From positions 4,191,573-4,255,572 of the forward strand of contig NW_020954630.1 in the NCBI RefSeq assembly GCF_900497805.2: a stretch of 64,000 bases of DNA, read 5' to 3'. Within the stretch, counting starts at the first letter, position 1. Each line of letters begins with the position of its first letter. A program made the translations under genes and the position numbers. The notes beneath the pieces were generated by a model that saw nothing but the letters and a program-made list of their open reading frames with translations, was not told the origin of the DNA and searched no databases. Source of the DNA: Vombatus ursinus. Lineage: Eukaryota; Chordata; Mammalia; Diprotodontia; Vombatidae. Positions 1 through 10,559 of this stretch are shown here, piece after piece.

Positions 1-173
1 GTTAATATTCTGAGACCTTAGTACCCTGAAGCAACCAAGTGTCAAGGAATATCTTAATACCTTTTGAAGAAAAACTACCCTAACTTGCATGGAGGGAGAG
101 GTTAGGATATTGCATCTACCATATAAACACATACGCATACATACATATATAAATATACACACATACATATATA

Positions 174-411
174 CAACTAGGTGGTACAACGGATAGAGTG
201 CCAGTTCTGGAGTCAAGAAAACCAAAGTTCAAATTTGGTCTCAGACACTTACTGACCCTGGACAAGTCACTTAACCCCATTTGCCTCAGTTTCCTCATTT
301 GCAAAATGAACTGGAGAAGGAAATGGCAAATCACTCCAGTATCTTTGCCAAGAAAACCCCAAATGGTGTCAGGAAGAGTTGAACACTACTGAAAAACTAC
401 TAAACAACAAA
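174..411 (+). mobile_element. Mar1-type CORE-SINE, near full length
   Basis: A tRNA-like head (CAACTAGGTGGTACAACGGA) is followed by the CORE region (GACAAGTCACTTAACCCC, CAGTTTCCTCATTTGC) and the diagnostic 3' segment (GGAGAAGGAAATGGCAAATC ... AAGAGTTGAACACTACTGAA). That 3' segment resembles the RTE/Bov-B LINE end, which is known for the marsupial Mar-1 family and implies mobilisation by an RTE LINE. TG/TA-rich sequence lies on both sides. Confidence 0.9.
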
Positions 412-495
412 AATGTGCGTGTATACACATATATTCATGTATATGTGTGTGTGTATGTATGTGTGTGCATACACACATATAGATACACATATGCA
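412..495. repeat. TG/TA-rich microsatellite
   Basis: Alternating purine-pyrimidine tract (TATACACATATATTC, TATGTGTGTGTGTATG) that directly follows the A-rich end of the SINE at 174-411. It may have grown from the SINE tail. Confidence 0.8.
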
Positions 496-1088
496 AAGGT
501 AGGTTTAGAACCACTGTACTTCCCAGTATAAGGATGGGAGTCAAAGATAAAAGAGGAGGAGGAGAAACAGAAAGAAAAAGATTATTTTAGGAATTTGATT
601 CTCAGCTCTTCAGTTACTTAACTCACACAAAAATAATCTGATGGGGAAGTCATTGCCCTAATGCATCTATAAATGCCATTGGATGACCATTTGTCCTTCC
701 ATCTAAAGTTTCAAGCTCAATATGAAGGGTATTTATTTAAAGAACTATTTCATCATGCTTAGACAAATATTTTTTTTAAAAATTTCATCTTAAGCAAAGT
801 TCATGATAGCTAACTATTTCTTGGGAGTCTATTTATCCCCTTCCCATCATTTCTGACCATTCAGCTATTAGCATTTAAACAGTACCTATTAGTCTTCCAT
901 AATATGCCTCCAACCTAGTTTCCTTGCTGACATCCTAATCAAATCCTGTTAGTAACAAAATTTACTTTCCTTTTCCCTTGAAGCCATCAGAATTTGGGTT
1001 ATGGAATTCTACAATGTCTGGCATGGCCTTGTCTGTGAGAACCAAATGTAAGTAAGTTGCAAAGATATTGCCAAGCCTAGCACTTTGG

Positions 1089-1089
<1 letters not shown>
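496..1089. other. No recognisable feature
   Basis: AT-rich single-copy-looking sequence. I see no long open frame with coding character and no repeat I can name. Confidence 0.5.
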
Positions 1090-1132
<43 letters not shown>

Positions 1133-1148
1133 GTGTGTGTGTGTGTGG

Positions 1149-1184
<36 letters not shown>
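1090..1184. repeat. (GT)n microsatellite
   Basis: About 95 bp of GT dinucleotides with three short ATGT/GGT interruptions. The antisense poly-Thr/His reading frame here is an artefact of the repeat. Confidence 0.98.
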
Positions 1185-1186
<2 letters not shown>

Positions 1187-1204
1187 CATTAAACTCCAAA
1201 CTAT

Positions 1205-1402
1205 AGTAGCTTAGAATGTTAGCTGGATGAGAGACATTAGAAATCATTTAATCTAACCCTCTTGTTTTACAGATGAGGAAAGTGTGGCCCACAGAGGTAA
1301 AATAGATTGCCCAAGGTCATATAATCATTAAGTAACTGGTTGACCTGCGATAAGAACCAGATTTGTCTGACTCCATGCTTTTCCCCTTGTATCACATGGG
1401 AG
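1205..1402 (-). mobile_element. MIR3-like SINE, antisense
   Basis: It reads, in reverse, a CR1/L3-like tail (AGAATGTTAGCTGGATGAGA ... AATCATTTAATCTAACCC), the oligo region TTTTACAGATGAGGAAAG and the CORE (TTGCCCAAGGTCATATAATC), then a degraded head. This is the same layout as the sense copies at 16825 and 25723. Confidence 0.75.
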
Positions 1403-1432
1403 CTAAACTTAAGAAAAGTTTATGACATTCTG

Positions 1433-1514
1433 AAGCCAGATTTGAACTGAAGAAGATGAGTCTTCCTGACTCCAAGCCCAGTGCTCTATCCACTATGCCA
1501 CCTGTCTGCCCCAC
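1433..1514 (-). mobile_element. CORE-SINE head fragment, antisense
   Basis: GATTTGAACTGAAGAAGATG ... CAGTGCTCTATCCACTATGC is the reverse complement of the tRNA-derived head. The fragment abuts the T-rich start of the antisense L1 at 1517. Confidence 0.75.
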
Positions 1515-1516
1515 TG

Positions 1517-2456
1517 TGTTTTTTTGTTTTTGTTTTTAAAACAACATTTTGTTTTTCCCTAATTACATGTAAAAACAATTCTACTATTTATGTTTTTTTT
1601 TCACATTTTGAGTTCCAAATTCCATCCCTCTCTCCTTTTTCTCCTCTCTTCCTGAGATGGTAAGCAATCTGATATAGACTATACCAATGCAATTATGTAA
1701 AACATTTCCATATTAGTCATTTTGTGCAAGAAAACTTGAACAAAAACAAGAAAGAAAGAAAGAAAAAGAATGAATGAATGAAAGAGAGAGACAGAGAGAG
1801 AGAGAAGGAAGGAACGAAAGAAGGGAGAAAGAAAAATAGTATGCTTCATTCTGTATTCAGATGACATAAGTTCTTTCTTTGGAGGCAGATAGCATTTTTC
1901 ATCATGAGTCCTTTGGGATTGTCTTCGATCATTGTATTGCTGAGAACAGCTAAGTCATTCGCAGTTAGTTTTTCATTGTACAATGTTGCGATTACTATGT
2001 ACAACATTGTCCTGGTTCTGTTCGCTTCGCTTTGCATCAGTTCATTTAAGTTTTTTCCAGATTTTTCTGAAATCATTTCGCTTGTCCTTTCTTATAGTAC
2101 AATAATCATATACTACTTTTTTAGCCATTCCCCAATTGATGGCCTCCCGCAAAGTTCAATTCTTAGCCACCACAAAAAGAACTGCTCTAAATATTTTTGT
2201 ACAAATAGGTTCTCCCTGCCCCCTTTTTAAAATCTTTTTGGGTTACAGACCTAATAATGGTATTTCTAGTCATGGTTCCAAATTGCTCTTCAAATTGGCT
2301 AGATGAGTTCACAACTCCACTAACAGTGCATTAGTGTCCCCGTTTTCCCACACTTCTTCCACCATTTATCATATGAGTGATCTCATAGGTGTGAGATGGT
2401 GCCTCAGAGTTGTTTTAATTTGCATTTCTCTAGTCAATAGTGATTTAAGAGCTGTC
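1517..2456 (-). mobile_element. L1 3' end, 5'-truncated, antisense, old subfamily
   Basis: In reverse, 2456 to about 1880 matches the C-terminal part of L1 ORF2 seen intact in order at 35990-36735 (for example TTGATTTAAATTTGCA-like start, the CATTCCCCAATTGATGG segment, TTTGCATTTCTCTAGTCAAT). It then runs into a 3'UTR with CAATCTGATATAGACTATAC and TAATTACATGTAAAAACAAT. It is more diverged than the L1s at 30.3 and 41.2 kb and belongs to the older 3'UTR type also seen at 10560-10745. A GA-rich tract (1745-1840) has expanded inside it. Confidence 0.85.
1745..1840. repeat. GA/GAAA-rich simple repeat inside L1
   Basis: AAGAAAGAAAGAAAG, GAATGAATGAATG and GAGAGAGACAGAGAGAGA runs lie within the antisense L1 3'UTR. 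Confidence 0.9.
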
Positions 2457-2504
2457 CCATTGTTGCTCCTGAGCCCCCCAAAGTGTGCTACACATTATTA
2501 GTTA

Positions 2505-2622
2505 TAATATATTAGTATTAATTAATTATTAATAAATAATTAATATAATAATTAGTTTATATTAATAATATATTAATATAGTAGTTATAACATAATTAGT
2601 TATAATAATTTCCATTTTTAAA
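2505..2622. repeat. AT-rich low-complexity block
   Basis: Repeated permutations of TTAATATA/TAATTAGTTATAA over about 120 bp with almost no G or C. Confidence 0.9.
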
Positions 2623-2789
2623 AAGGGATTTATTAAGAAGGCCTAGCAAGAACAAGTGGGAAACTGTTTTCTCCAAAGCCTGTGACACATTCTCCATGCG
2701 CAGAGTCTATGGAGAAAGTGGGAACTAATTAAAGCACAATGTCAGTGAAACACATATGGCAACATATTTGGCGAAGGAGTATCTCCAGG

Positions 2790-2990
2790 TTTGTTCTGGC
2801 TCTCCAAAAAATTGCATGGCACATTTTAAGCTTTATCTGCATTATTAACATGTTCATAACTTTCTCAAGTTTAGACAATTAACAGAATAATAAAGTAAGC
2901 TTTGGTTTGCAGTATTTAGCAATTTCTAAGATATAAATGCTTATACTGAAAATTTAACAATTGGTTTTCTGAACCAGTTCAAGCTGGATT
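2790..2990. repeat. Unassigned interspersed repeat 'H', copy 1
   Basis: Shares an ordered series of words with 28548-28765: TGGCTCTCC, TAAG..TTATCTGCATTA.TAACA, AAGTTTAGA, AACA.AATAATAAA, TTTG.AG, ATAAATGCTT, AAAATTTAACAAT.G.TTTTC. Two diverged copies of one old element are the simplest reading. I cannot assign the family. Confidence 0.6.
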
Positions 2991-3815
2991 CAACAAACCT
3001 CTATTCTCAATTCCTTCCACTAAAAGTCATTTTTTTCACCTGGTAGAACCCTCATAAAGTTTCCTTTAGGATATGACTTTAGTCATGGATGAGTTGCTCT
3101 AATGTTCAGTTATGCTGACTCTCCTGGTAGGTTATGCTGCTTCTCCACTGGACCCAGTCACTGTTTGCTGCTAATATTCTCTCCTCCTTCTAATCAGGTG
3201 CCACTGGACAAAGAGCCATATGTCGTCATGTATGTTCTCCAGACCTTGCATTATGTACAAGATTGCTGCTTGGGTATGTGTCTCACGAATGTTTCCTGAT
3301 CACTTCTTGACTCCTCCAGCTACTGCTACTGCCTTAGGATAGGAGGGCATTGCCATTGCTGCCATTAGTGGTTGGAGTCATTCAGTTCCAACCACTGAGG
3401 GTACCTCTGGATCTTCCACATTGACAAAGTCATTGCCTAGATAATTCCATGCTGGGCACTCATTCACTTAAGATTGGGAGAGAGCTGACACAAAAAGGAA
3501 AAGAGGAGGCCAGTGTGCTTACAGTTGCCATTGCCAATTGTTCCTCTTCCAATGGTTTCCAGACCAGCTCTTTATACTTGAAAAGAGAGCATCATTGGGT
3601 CTGTTTGCACCTTTTGCGTATTCACTGAGTTCTAGTTTAGCAACCCCAAAGTCATCAGTTCTTCTGACTTTATAGCCAATAAGATTGTTCATAATAATTC
3701 AGTACAATCCCCTCAGTTGTAAACTGATTGATTCCCCACCAAGTTTCATTATGTTTGCTTGGTCTGAAATCAGGCAAGGGAATATCTATGCGTGTCTCAG
3801 GGTCTGATTTCCATC
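2991..3815. other. No recognisable feature
   Basis: Mixed-composition sequence without a recognisable repeat or coding frame. The open frames present are short and unlike any protein I know. Confidence 0.4.
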
Positions 3816-4020
3816 CAAGGGTGCGGAACCTACAGCCTTGAGGCCACATGTGGCCTTCTAGATCCTTGGGTGTGGCCTTTTGACTGAGTCCAAGTTTTAC
3901 AGAACAAATCATTTTATTAAGGGAATTTGTTCTGTGAAGTTTGGATTCAGTCAAAGGGCTGCACTTGTGAGGACCTACAGGGCCACATGTGGCCTTGAGG
4001 CCGCAGGTTTCTCATCCTTG
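3816..4020. mobile_element. Foldback hAT-like MITE, family A, copy 1
   Basis: The element is close to a full-length palindrome. The left arm has GGGTGCGGAACCTACAGCC, GGCCACATGTGGCC and TTGACTGAGTCCAAGTTTTA; the right arm returns TTTGGATTCAGTCAAAGGGC, GGCCACATGTGGCC and GCCGCAGGTTTCTCATCCTTG. CAGGGGTG-type ends are usual for hAT elements. A second copy with the same order is at 27285-27487. It cannot encode a transposase, so it is non-autonomous. Confidence 0.85.
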
Positions 4021-4059
4021 TGGAACTAACTATTCCACCTCAATTACATTTGTGCAATA

Positions 4060-4230
4060 GCTAGGTATGGGGCTTTGTTCTTGGCCATGTCGGGAGATAT
4101 AAAATCATATATGACCTGACCCTTGTCCTCCAGAAGCTTAAATTCTATTTGGAGATTTGGCATATACACATGGAAATGTAACTATCATGCCAGGATGTGG
4201 TTAAGTTCTCAATAAATAGTAGCAATTTTC
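4060..4230 (+). repeat. Repeat 'X' fragment
   Basis: ATATGACCTGACCCTTGTCC and AGAAGCTTAAATTCTATTTG match the 'ccctgccctcaaggagcttacattct' section of the repeat seen more fully at 14205-14660. Degraded. Confidence 0.45.
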
Positions 4231-4267
4231 AAAGGTGGGAGGATACTAAACTTGTTGGAATTTGGCA

Positions 4268-4292
4268 TTTTTTTCCTTTTTTCTTTTCTTTC

Positions 4293-4323
<31 letters not shown>

Positions 4324-4470
4324 TTTTTTGGCAAGGCAATTGGGGTTAAGTGACTTGGCCAGGGTCACACAGCTAGTAAGTGTCAAGTCTCTGGTCTGAG
4401 ACTGGATTTGAACTCATGTCCTCCTGACTCCAGGGCTGGTGCTTTATCCACTGCACCACCTAGCTGCCCC
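4268..4470 (-). mobile_element. WSINE1-like SINE, antisense
   Basis: The poly(T)/TTTTC tract (4268-4330) is the reverse of an A-rich tail. It is followed by GGCAAGGCAATTGGGGTTAA, TGACTTGGCCAGGGTCACAC, AGCTAGTAAGTGTCAAG and the head reverse complement ending CACCACCTAGCTGCCCC. Ending directly after AATTGCC without the Bov-B-like segment separates it from Mar1 and fits the Australian marsupial WSINE1 family (established knowledge). It is little diverged, so comparatively young. Confidence 0.8.
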
Positions 4471-4604
4471 AATTTTTTTTTCTCTTATGCACTAGGGTAG
4501 TCTACATACGTATCTCCGCATAAAAAGGCAACCAGAGAATTCTTTTTTCTTTTTTACCTTTAACTTGTTCTACTCATTCCTTTTATTAGTCTTCTTGGAA
4601 TTGT

Positions 4605-4716
4605 ATAAACAACGCTGGACTCTTCCGAAGTCAAGAGCCATGAGTTGTAGTCTTGGCGTTACCACTTACAAAGACTTAAGAGTCTCACCAAGTCTCTTAA
4701 CGTCTCTAAGCTCCAT
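4605..4716 (+). mobile_element. Degraded MIR-type SINE
   Basis: CATGAGTTGTAGTCTTGGC, TACCACTTACAAAGAC and AAGTCTCTTAACGTCTCTAA keep the order of the MIR CORE. Head and tail are lost. Confidence 0.5.
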
Positions 4717-5012
4717 TCAAAAAAAAAAAATATGTAACCACCAGGGAACATTGTGAGTATTTGTCTAGCTAACTTTTAAAAAAGCTAGATCCTCAGTCAT
4801 CTGGTTGTCACTAACCTGCTGGCTGTCCCCTGTGTTAGTCTAGATTTAGTTCTGATATCAGTCTAGGGCTATGTGTGTGTCCACCAATAAAATCTTTCAG
4901 CTCATACTCTTACCAACTTAACTACTCTCTTTTCCCCTTTATACATCTTAATAAAATGCCAGTCAGTAGGTCAGTATCATTATTGACCAAGGGATTTAAT
5001 TGGATTAGCTGA

Positions 5013-5212
5013 ACATCATCAATTCATAGATTTAGAGCTAGAAAACACCTTAGACATCATTGAATTCAAAACAGTCATTTTATAGATGAGGAATCTGGGG
5101 CTCAGAGAGGTTAATTCATTTTCTCACAGTCCCACCAGTAATAAAGTTTGGAGTCAGGATTTGAACACTTGTTCTCTGACTCTGAATCCAGCATTCTTTC
5201 CACTAATAAGTG
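5013..5212 (-). mobile_element. MIR3-like SINE, antisense
   Basis: Begins with a CR1/L3-like tail in reverse (CATAGATTTAGAGCTAGAAA), continues TTTTATAGATGAGGAATCTG, GGCTCAGAGAGGTTAATTC and GTCAGGATTTGAACACTTG, and ends CCAGCATTCTTTCCACTA. All modules are present in order. Confidence 0.8.
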
Positions 5213-6334
5213 CAGAACCATTATTTGCACATAACTTAGGCTGTATTAGATAACTGGGCCTTTTTTCCTCCTTCTTTTTGCTCTAGCCAAAGAATACTTT
5301 GTGGTCTTTATTTAATTCTTTTTTTTTTTTAATTCTACAACTCATTTATAAATAGAAGAAAAAAAGGGAACAAAACTTGTGAGTTCTAGCCTAGGGACGC
5401 ACAAGACACTAACTATAGACTATTGCTAAGTTCTTCAGAGCCTCAAGCAACTATAATCAAAGAGTGATTTTCAGAGGGGACCGGGGGTTACAGACAAAGA
5501 GAAAACAAGAAAAAGTGACCTCTGTGTACATGTGAATGATAGCCTGACTGTTCACACTCTACCAGGGTAGTGGGCTTCAATCAGCCTGACCAGGTCATTT
5601 AGGGCAGGAGATACATCTTTCAAGTTGTTTCCATTACCTTTCCTTAACTGGGGTCTAGTCATGGGATGATCCGATTCAGTACCTTCTCATAAGTGGCCTG
5701 ACTCCAAATCAAATTGGAGCTAGAGAGAGATGGTTAACTCACAGGCCATTGTCTACATTGAATTTTGAGAGTGTTATGGCTGCTTTCAGTGACTTTCATG
5801 GTTTCTGCTGTATGGAGAAATATGACCGATGCCGGATCTCAGGGATACTACCTGCCTCTTGCTCAAAAAATGACTGAGCAAGGAATTCACTTACACCTGT
5901 GGCAACCATCACTGATCACGGAGATTGGCTCCTGTTACTAGGGGAACAAGAAGCTTCTGTCCTTGAAGGGCCTTCTCTTTCTCAGTCTTTATCTCTCTAT
6001 CTCCCTCTAAGTCAGCATGTGTGAGTATGATGTGCACATTCCATGGGAAACCTTTCATCAAATTCCCAACCTGTGCAACTGACATCATATACAGGGCCAC
6101 GCTCTACCCCTTGGGATGCTGAAGATATAGCCACCATATATAAGGTGGAGAATTCATATAGGCATGGTCAGTCTTTCGCAAAATTAAGTAGTCCAAATTT
6201 GTATTCAATACTACTCTATTCTTTTTCTCTATGTTCCATTTTGTTCCCCACCTCCTCAATGCCCCACCTAGATCTTCTCTCTCTCCTCTTCCTTTGTATT
6301 AACCAGCCTGTGTCCCATCCTGTCACTAAATTTC
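5213..6334. other. No recognisable feature over about 1.1 kb
   Basis: Apart from a poly(T) run near 5320, this is mixed single-copy-looking sequence. Open frames of 60-108 codons occur on both strands (for example 5909-6100 minus) but have no motif I recognise. Some unrecognised ancient repeat is likely. Confidence 0.4.
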
Positions 6335-6590
6335 TCAGGCCTCTAGATTCAGGATGGGATAGTAGATAGAGTGCTGGCCTTCCTATATAGGAAGAAATGG
6401 ATTCAAGTCGTGTCCCTGACACATATTGTCTGAAGAAATCTGGGTCAATCAATTCTCTCTCATACTTTAGGTAGTTCTCTAAAATTGTAAGTTGCAAAGA
6501 AGGTGCCAATCTACAGTGGTAGAGGGAGTTTTCTCATTTGTACCAATGAAATTGCAGGTCCTGTTCCTATCACTGTTGACAATGTCTCAC
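6335..6590 (+). mobile_element. SINE family 'C' (CORE-SINE with CCAATGAAAT tail)
   Basis: A tRNA-like head (GATAGTAGATAGAGTGCTGG) is followed by a diverged CORE and a distinct 3' module: TAAGTTGCAAAGAAGGTGCC, GGTAGAGGGAGTTTTCTC and ACCAATGAAATTGCAGGTCC. The same 3' module recurs at 13595, 15100, 42868, 50590 and 53735, so it defines a family apart from Mar1 and MIR. Confidence 0.7.
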
Positions 6591-6887
6591 AAATTTTCTC
6601 TCTTTTTAGTTCTTCAATAGCTATGCCATTGCCAAAATAGTCTCCAAAACACATTTGCTCCCTCATCCCAGGGCGTACACACATGCACATAACACATATT
6701 TCTTGCCTGCAACAAAATAGGTTAAAACATAATCCACAAAGAATTGGGAATGACAGGGCTATATTTGACTCTAGGGGTTAAATTGTCAGGGCATAACTGT
6801 TACTGTTACCATAGAGCTGTTCCTTTTAGAGATCATACTACCGGATGGTGCTATTGATTTGTTAGTATTATTGATAGTTGGTCAAAA

Positions 6888-6945
6888 ATCTTCAGAATAA
6901 TAGAAATTGGAAGGGATCTTAATGGTCATGTAGCCCAACTTATTT
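6888..6945 (-). mobile_element. MIR3 tail fragment, antisense
   Basis: AATAGAAATTGGAAGGGATC and TTAATGGTCATGTAGCCCAA are the reverse CR1/L3-like tail of the MIR3-type SINE. The element breaks off where the antisense Mar1 begins. Confidence 0.6.
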
Positions 6946-7012
6946 AAGTCATTTTTCAGTCATATTCAATTCTTCATGATACTCCCTTTTGTGTGTGTGT
7001 GTGTGTGTGTGC

Positions 7013-7047
<35 letters not shown>

Positions 7048-7246
7048 GGAGGAGGGTTTGGCAGAAATACTGGAATGGTTTGCCATTTTCTTCTCTAGCT
7101 TATTTTGCAGATGAGAAAACTGAGACAAAAAGGGTTAAGTGACTTGCCCAGGGCCACACAACTGAGTAAGAGTCTGAGACCAAATTTGACCTCAGATTTT
7201 CCTGATTCTAGGCCTCACACTCTATCCACTACACCATCTGCTGCCG
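6946..7246 (-). mobile_element. Mar1-type SINE, antisense, split by internal (GT)n
   Basis: The 3' end (TCAGTCATATTCAATTCTTC) is separated by a GT tract (6989-7046) from the rest of the same SINE (AAATACTGGAATGGTTTGCC, CAGATGAGAAAACTGAGAC, GTGACTTGCCCAGGGCCACA, CACTCTATCCACTACACC). The microsatellite sits where Mar1 normally reads GGGGTTTTCTTGG. Confidence 0.85.
6989..7046. repeat. (GT)n inside a Mar1 SINE
   Basis: About 58 bp of GT with two GC interruptions, flanked on both sides by contiguous parts of one antisense SINE. Confidence 0.95.
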
Positions 7247-7269
7247 TAAGTCCAGCTTATACTTCTCTA

Positions 7270-7525
7270 CAACCTTGTTGGATGGCTAGCCATCCAGTTA
7301 CCTCTTGAGATCAAATTCTCTGCATCTGTTACCTATGCTACAGGTTCAGCCCTCTGGAACCAAGCTAGAGAAATCTAAGCTCTTCTTCCATATGAAAGCC
7401 TTTAAAATACTTGGCCACAGCTATCAGGGACCCTCATTAAATTTCTTATCCAAGGCTAAACACAACCAGTTTCTTCAACTGATCTTTCACCTTGGTTATA
7501 TTACTATTCTTTTCAAGAAAAATAA
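7270..7525 (-). mobile_element. CR1/L3 LINE 3' fragment, antisense
   Basis: In reverse it reads the same line as 17330-17545 and 62560-62965: a 'tcttcaagtatttgaaaggctgtcatatggaaga' segment (here 7380-7425) and, further on, ATCCAAGGCTAAACACAACC / AGTTTCTTCAACTGATC, the reverse of the CR1 'ggagatgtttagcctgga' region. Confidence 0.7.
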
Positions 7526-7602
7526 AACATATAAAGCCAGTAGGAGAATCCTCAGCTTAGGTCAGGAAGTCTGACCCTTTGCCCCTAGTTAGAAAATTTA
7601 AT

Positions 7603-7632
7603 GGTTCTACAAAGAACCGTTCTACAAAGAAC
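7603..7632. repeat. Tandem pair of short hairpins
   Basis: GGTTCTACAAAGAACC is immediately followed by GTTCTACAAAGAAC. Each is a 5-6 bp stem with an ACAA loop, and together they form a direct duplication. Confidence 0.8.
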
Positions 7633-8129
7633 AAATAAAAACTAATCTCTCTCATTCAATGCTTCCATGCTATTATGCATCTTTTAGATTTCTTTAGACA
7701 AAATCTAGTGCCTACCTTTAAACTAAATTTCTCCTACTGAAATTTAACTCTTTTTTTTTTCTTGAAAGGTCTGTACACTTGAAGTACAGAGAGTTGCCCT
7801 TTTAATACATAAATGACCTTAAGTAGAAAATTATAACAAGGAGCAGACATTGAATCACAGCTGAAAAGATTATATGTGCTTTTTTTTTTGGATCAGAATA
7901 TGCAGGTGTGGATGGATTGCAAAATGTTTTATTGGAAGGACATGGGTGTGACAATTCCATACAAGTATGTTGAGGCACTTTTAAAAGCAGGATTAAAATG
8001 AACAAGAACACAGATACTTAGAAGATGTCCAAGCTTCAACATGTATTGTTGACTTATTCATTTCCTTTGCCTGTTCAATTTCTAGAGGCAACCTACTTTA
8101 AGCTACAATCCTAAACAGTTTTCCTTATT

Positions 8130-8310
8130 TGGGACCACAGAACTCATTCCGATACTCTGGTTCACTGCAGACTGCCAGGCTGAAGCATCCCCTTTAGGTT
8201 TGCTTTCCCAGCCGTGCTGGCAAGGTTTTAATTAGCTATTCAGTTTTCTCAGATGTGGGTGACAGATCTCCCCTTTCTGCTAATGAGGTTGGCAGCTACC
8301 ATTACTCTCT
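8130..8310. promoter_or_regulatory. Candidate conserved regulatory island 1
   Basis: This is a repeat-free block of more balanced composition than its flanks, with clustered developmental transcription-factor words: TAATTA at 8229-8234, a MEIS/TGIF-type TGACAG at 8260-8265 and GCTAATGAG at about 8279-8287. The clustering is seen in the sequence; enhancer function is inference. Confidence 0.3.
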
Positions 8311-9298
8311 TCAGGGTAAATAGTTTCAATATGGGCTTCTGAGCTCTCTGCTCTTTTCTGTACCATTCTCAAATACCTAAAAGCAACTCTCAAATCATGG
8401 CAGAGGTTGGCTCTTCTCAAGGCAATATGTTCCTCCAATCTGACCAAGTTATTTATATTATTTCCTATTTTTGTGTGTTCTGGAGCACTGATTTTAACCA
8501 GCTGTCTTTTAACCCTCCACTTTGCTCAATGGACCTTCCACATTTTTCAATTTTTCCCTCACTCCAGGATTGCCTATTTCAATATGATACCTCTGTTCTC
8601 GTTCTCCCTGAACTTGCTAATGAAAGGACCCAAACATCTTTTGAGCCATTTAAAGTTTAACTTAAAGAAATATAACATCTTTAATAGAGTAGTTTCCCCA
8701 TAGGATTAGTCATCTTGCCCCAGGCATGTTTCACTGGAATGACTGAAGATGGAGACTGAAGACGAGTGGAAGGATGCCATCAAAAGATACTTGAAAGGAA
8801 TGCTCCTCTTTTTCCTTCTTATTTCCATTCTTGACTGAGCTATGGAAATGATAGTGAGGCCCTGGTAATAAGACTCAGTTATAAAAACTGACTCATGTGT
8901 CAGACTCAGTTATGAGCTTCTGATGTTGCTGCAGGAAGAAAAAGAGGTATTTGTGTCTTCCTGTAAGGCCTTAATTGTCACATTGAGTGTCAATGTCTAG
9001 TGCAATATGAAGGTCTCCCAGTATGACTAACTCTAATCAACAACATGCATTTATTAAGCACTTACTGGATGCCAGTCATGGGAAAATGTCAGAGTTGTTT
9101 GTGGTTTGGTAATGGAAAGGCTATGTGTAATAACAGGCAGAAATTACAAAAGTTTTGTGACTGAAGGATCAATGGTATTATAGATTGCCTAATATGATGG
9201 AGAAACTAACTCATATAGGAGAGTCATGGAAGGAAGAGGGACTAGCTATGTCTTTATTCAGTTCGATTGGAATTGGGAATGGACAGAATGCTTTTATG
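8311..9298. other. No recognisable feature
   Basis: Mostly unassigned. A short piece near 9045-9085 (CATTTATTAAGCACTTACTG, GATGCCAGTCATGG) looks like the start of repeat 'X'. Two overlapping open frames at about 8397-8703 lack coding hallmarks. Confidence 0.4.
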
Positions 9299-9310
9299 TA
9301 GGAAAGCACA

Positions 9311-9569
9311 GGCAGCTAGATGGTGCAGTGGATACAATGCTGGCCGTGGAGTCAGGAAGTTTCATCTTCCTGAGTTCAAGTGCCTCAGACACTTACTAGC
9401 TGTCTGACTCTGGGCAAGTCACTTCACCCTGTTTGCCTCAGTTTTCTCATCTGTAAAATAAGCTGGAGAAAGAAATGGCAAACCATTCCAGTATCTTTGC
9501 CAAGAAAACCCTAAAATGGGGTCACAAAGAGTTGGACATGCCTAAAATGACTGAACAACAGCCACAACA
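9311..9569 (+). mobile_element. Mar1-type SINE with target-site duplication
   Basis: A full copy from GGCAGCTAGATGGTGCAGTG through CTTACTAGCTGTCTGACTC to the Bov-B-like end (AAAGAGTTGGACATGCCTAA, TGACTGAACAACA). It is flanked by a 12-bp direct repeat with one mismatch, TAGGAAAGCACA (9299-9310) and TAGGAGAGCACA (9570-9581). This is the expected footprint of LINE-assisted retroposition. Confidence 0.93.
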
Positions 9570-9799
9570 TAGGAGAGCACAAGGCTAGGAGCCCTGGAAC
9601 ATTTTGCCCAAGTCCAAATCCAACAAACTGGAAGAAGACATAGTTCCTCTTTCTTCCACAGCTGTTCCTTCAAGTCCAGACTTCTTTATGATAGTGGAAA
9701 GCAGCAAACATTATCATGCTAAAGAAATATGATTTGTAATTGTTAATAATATTATTATTACTTATGCTCAGGAAAGTGGTGTCTTACCCAGAATCACAG

Positions 9800-10018
9800 A
9801 ACTAGTTAACCACTTTAAGGTTTGCAAAAGTTGAATTTTTCTCACAAAAACTCTGTGAGATACAAGTATTTTTATCATCATTTTACAGATGAGAAAGAGG
9901 GTATTACAGATTAAGTGACCTTTCTCTGATCCCGTGATTCCTAAGTGGTAGAAGCTGGACTTGAACCTAGGGCTGCTAATTCTAAATCTCATATTCTAGC
10001 CACTATATAGTGCTTCTT
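9800..10018 (-). mobile_element. MIR-type SINE, antisense
   Basis: AACCACTTTAAGGTTTGC, TCATCATTTTACAGATGAGA, AAGTGACCTTTCTCTGATCC and GGACTTGAACCTAGGGCTGC are the reverse tail, CORE and head of a MIR-like element. Confidence 0.75.
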
Positions 10019-10389
10019 CCCAATGCTTAATATCCAGGACGGTGCTTGCGTGTTGTAGATATTCAGATGTTTGTAGAATTGAATTTAATTAAATTGACTC
10101 CTATCTGCCCTGTTTTTCTTATGGAATTGTGAGAATAAAATGAGAAAATACATGTTAAGGTGCTTTGAAAAATATAAGGTGTTTTAAGACTGTAAGGAAT
10201 CTGAGAGATTGTGGCTGCCCATCATTACTTACTAGAAAACTGGAAAAGCTGATGATGCTGGGTATAGTCATTTTGGTTATAAAAGAATATCCCAGAAGTG
10301 TTTGGGTGATGTTTCAAAAGCAAAATTATTGATCTTATTTTTGAAGCTCATTATGGAATAAACATTCCCATGAAGACTGAAGTTCTCTG

Positions 10390-10530
10390 CCACTTAGAGA
10401 ATCGATGAATATTAGAGATAGAAGGGACCTTGGAGAACTAACCTCTAACCCTCAAACATGTAGAATCTCAGAGTTGGAAGAGATCTTAGAAGTTAGCCAG
10501 TCCAACCCATCCTTGCCAAATATTTCCAGA
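10390..10530 (-). mobile_element. Two adjacent MIR3/CR1 tail fragments, antisense
   Basis: TTAGAGATAGAAGGGACCTT and, about 60 bp later, AATCTCAGAGTTGGAAGAGA with TTAGCCAGTCCAACCCATCC are two copies of the same reverse tail in head-to-tail order. Confidence 0.6.
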
Positions 10531-10559
10531 TACAATTAGTCACTTAGTAAATACTTATC

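Noticed and set aside
962-1189. Minus-strand open frame with a His/Thr run
   Set aside because: It is the translation of a (GT)n microsatellite.
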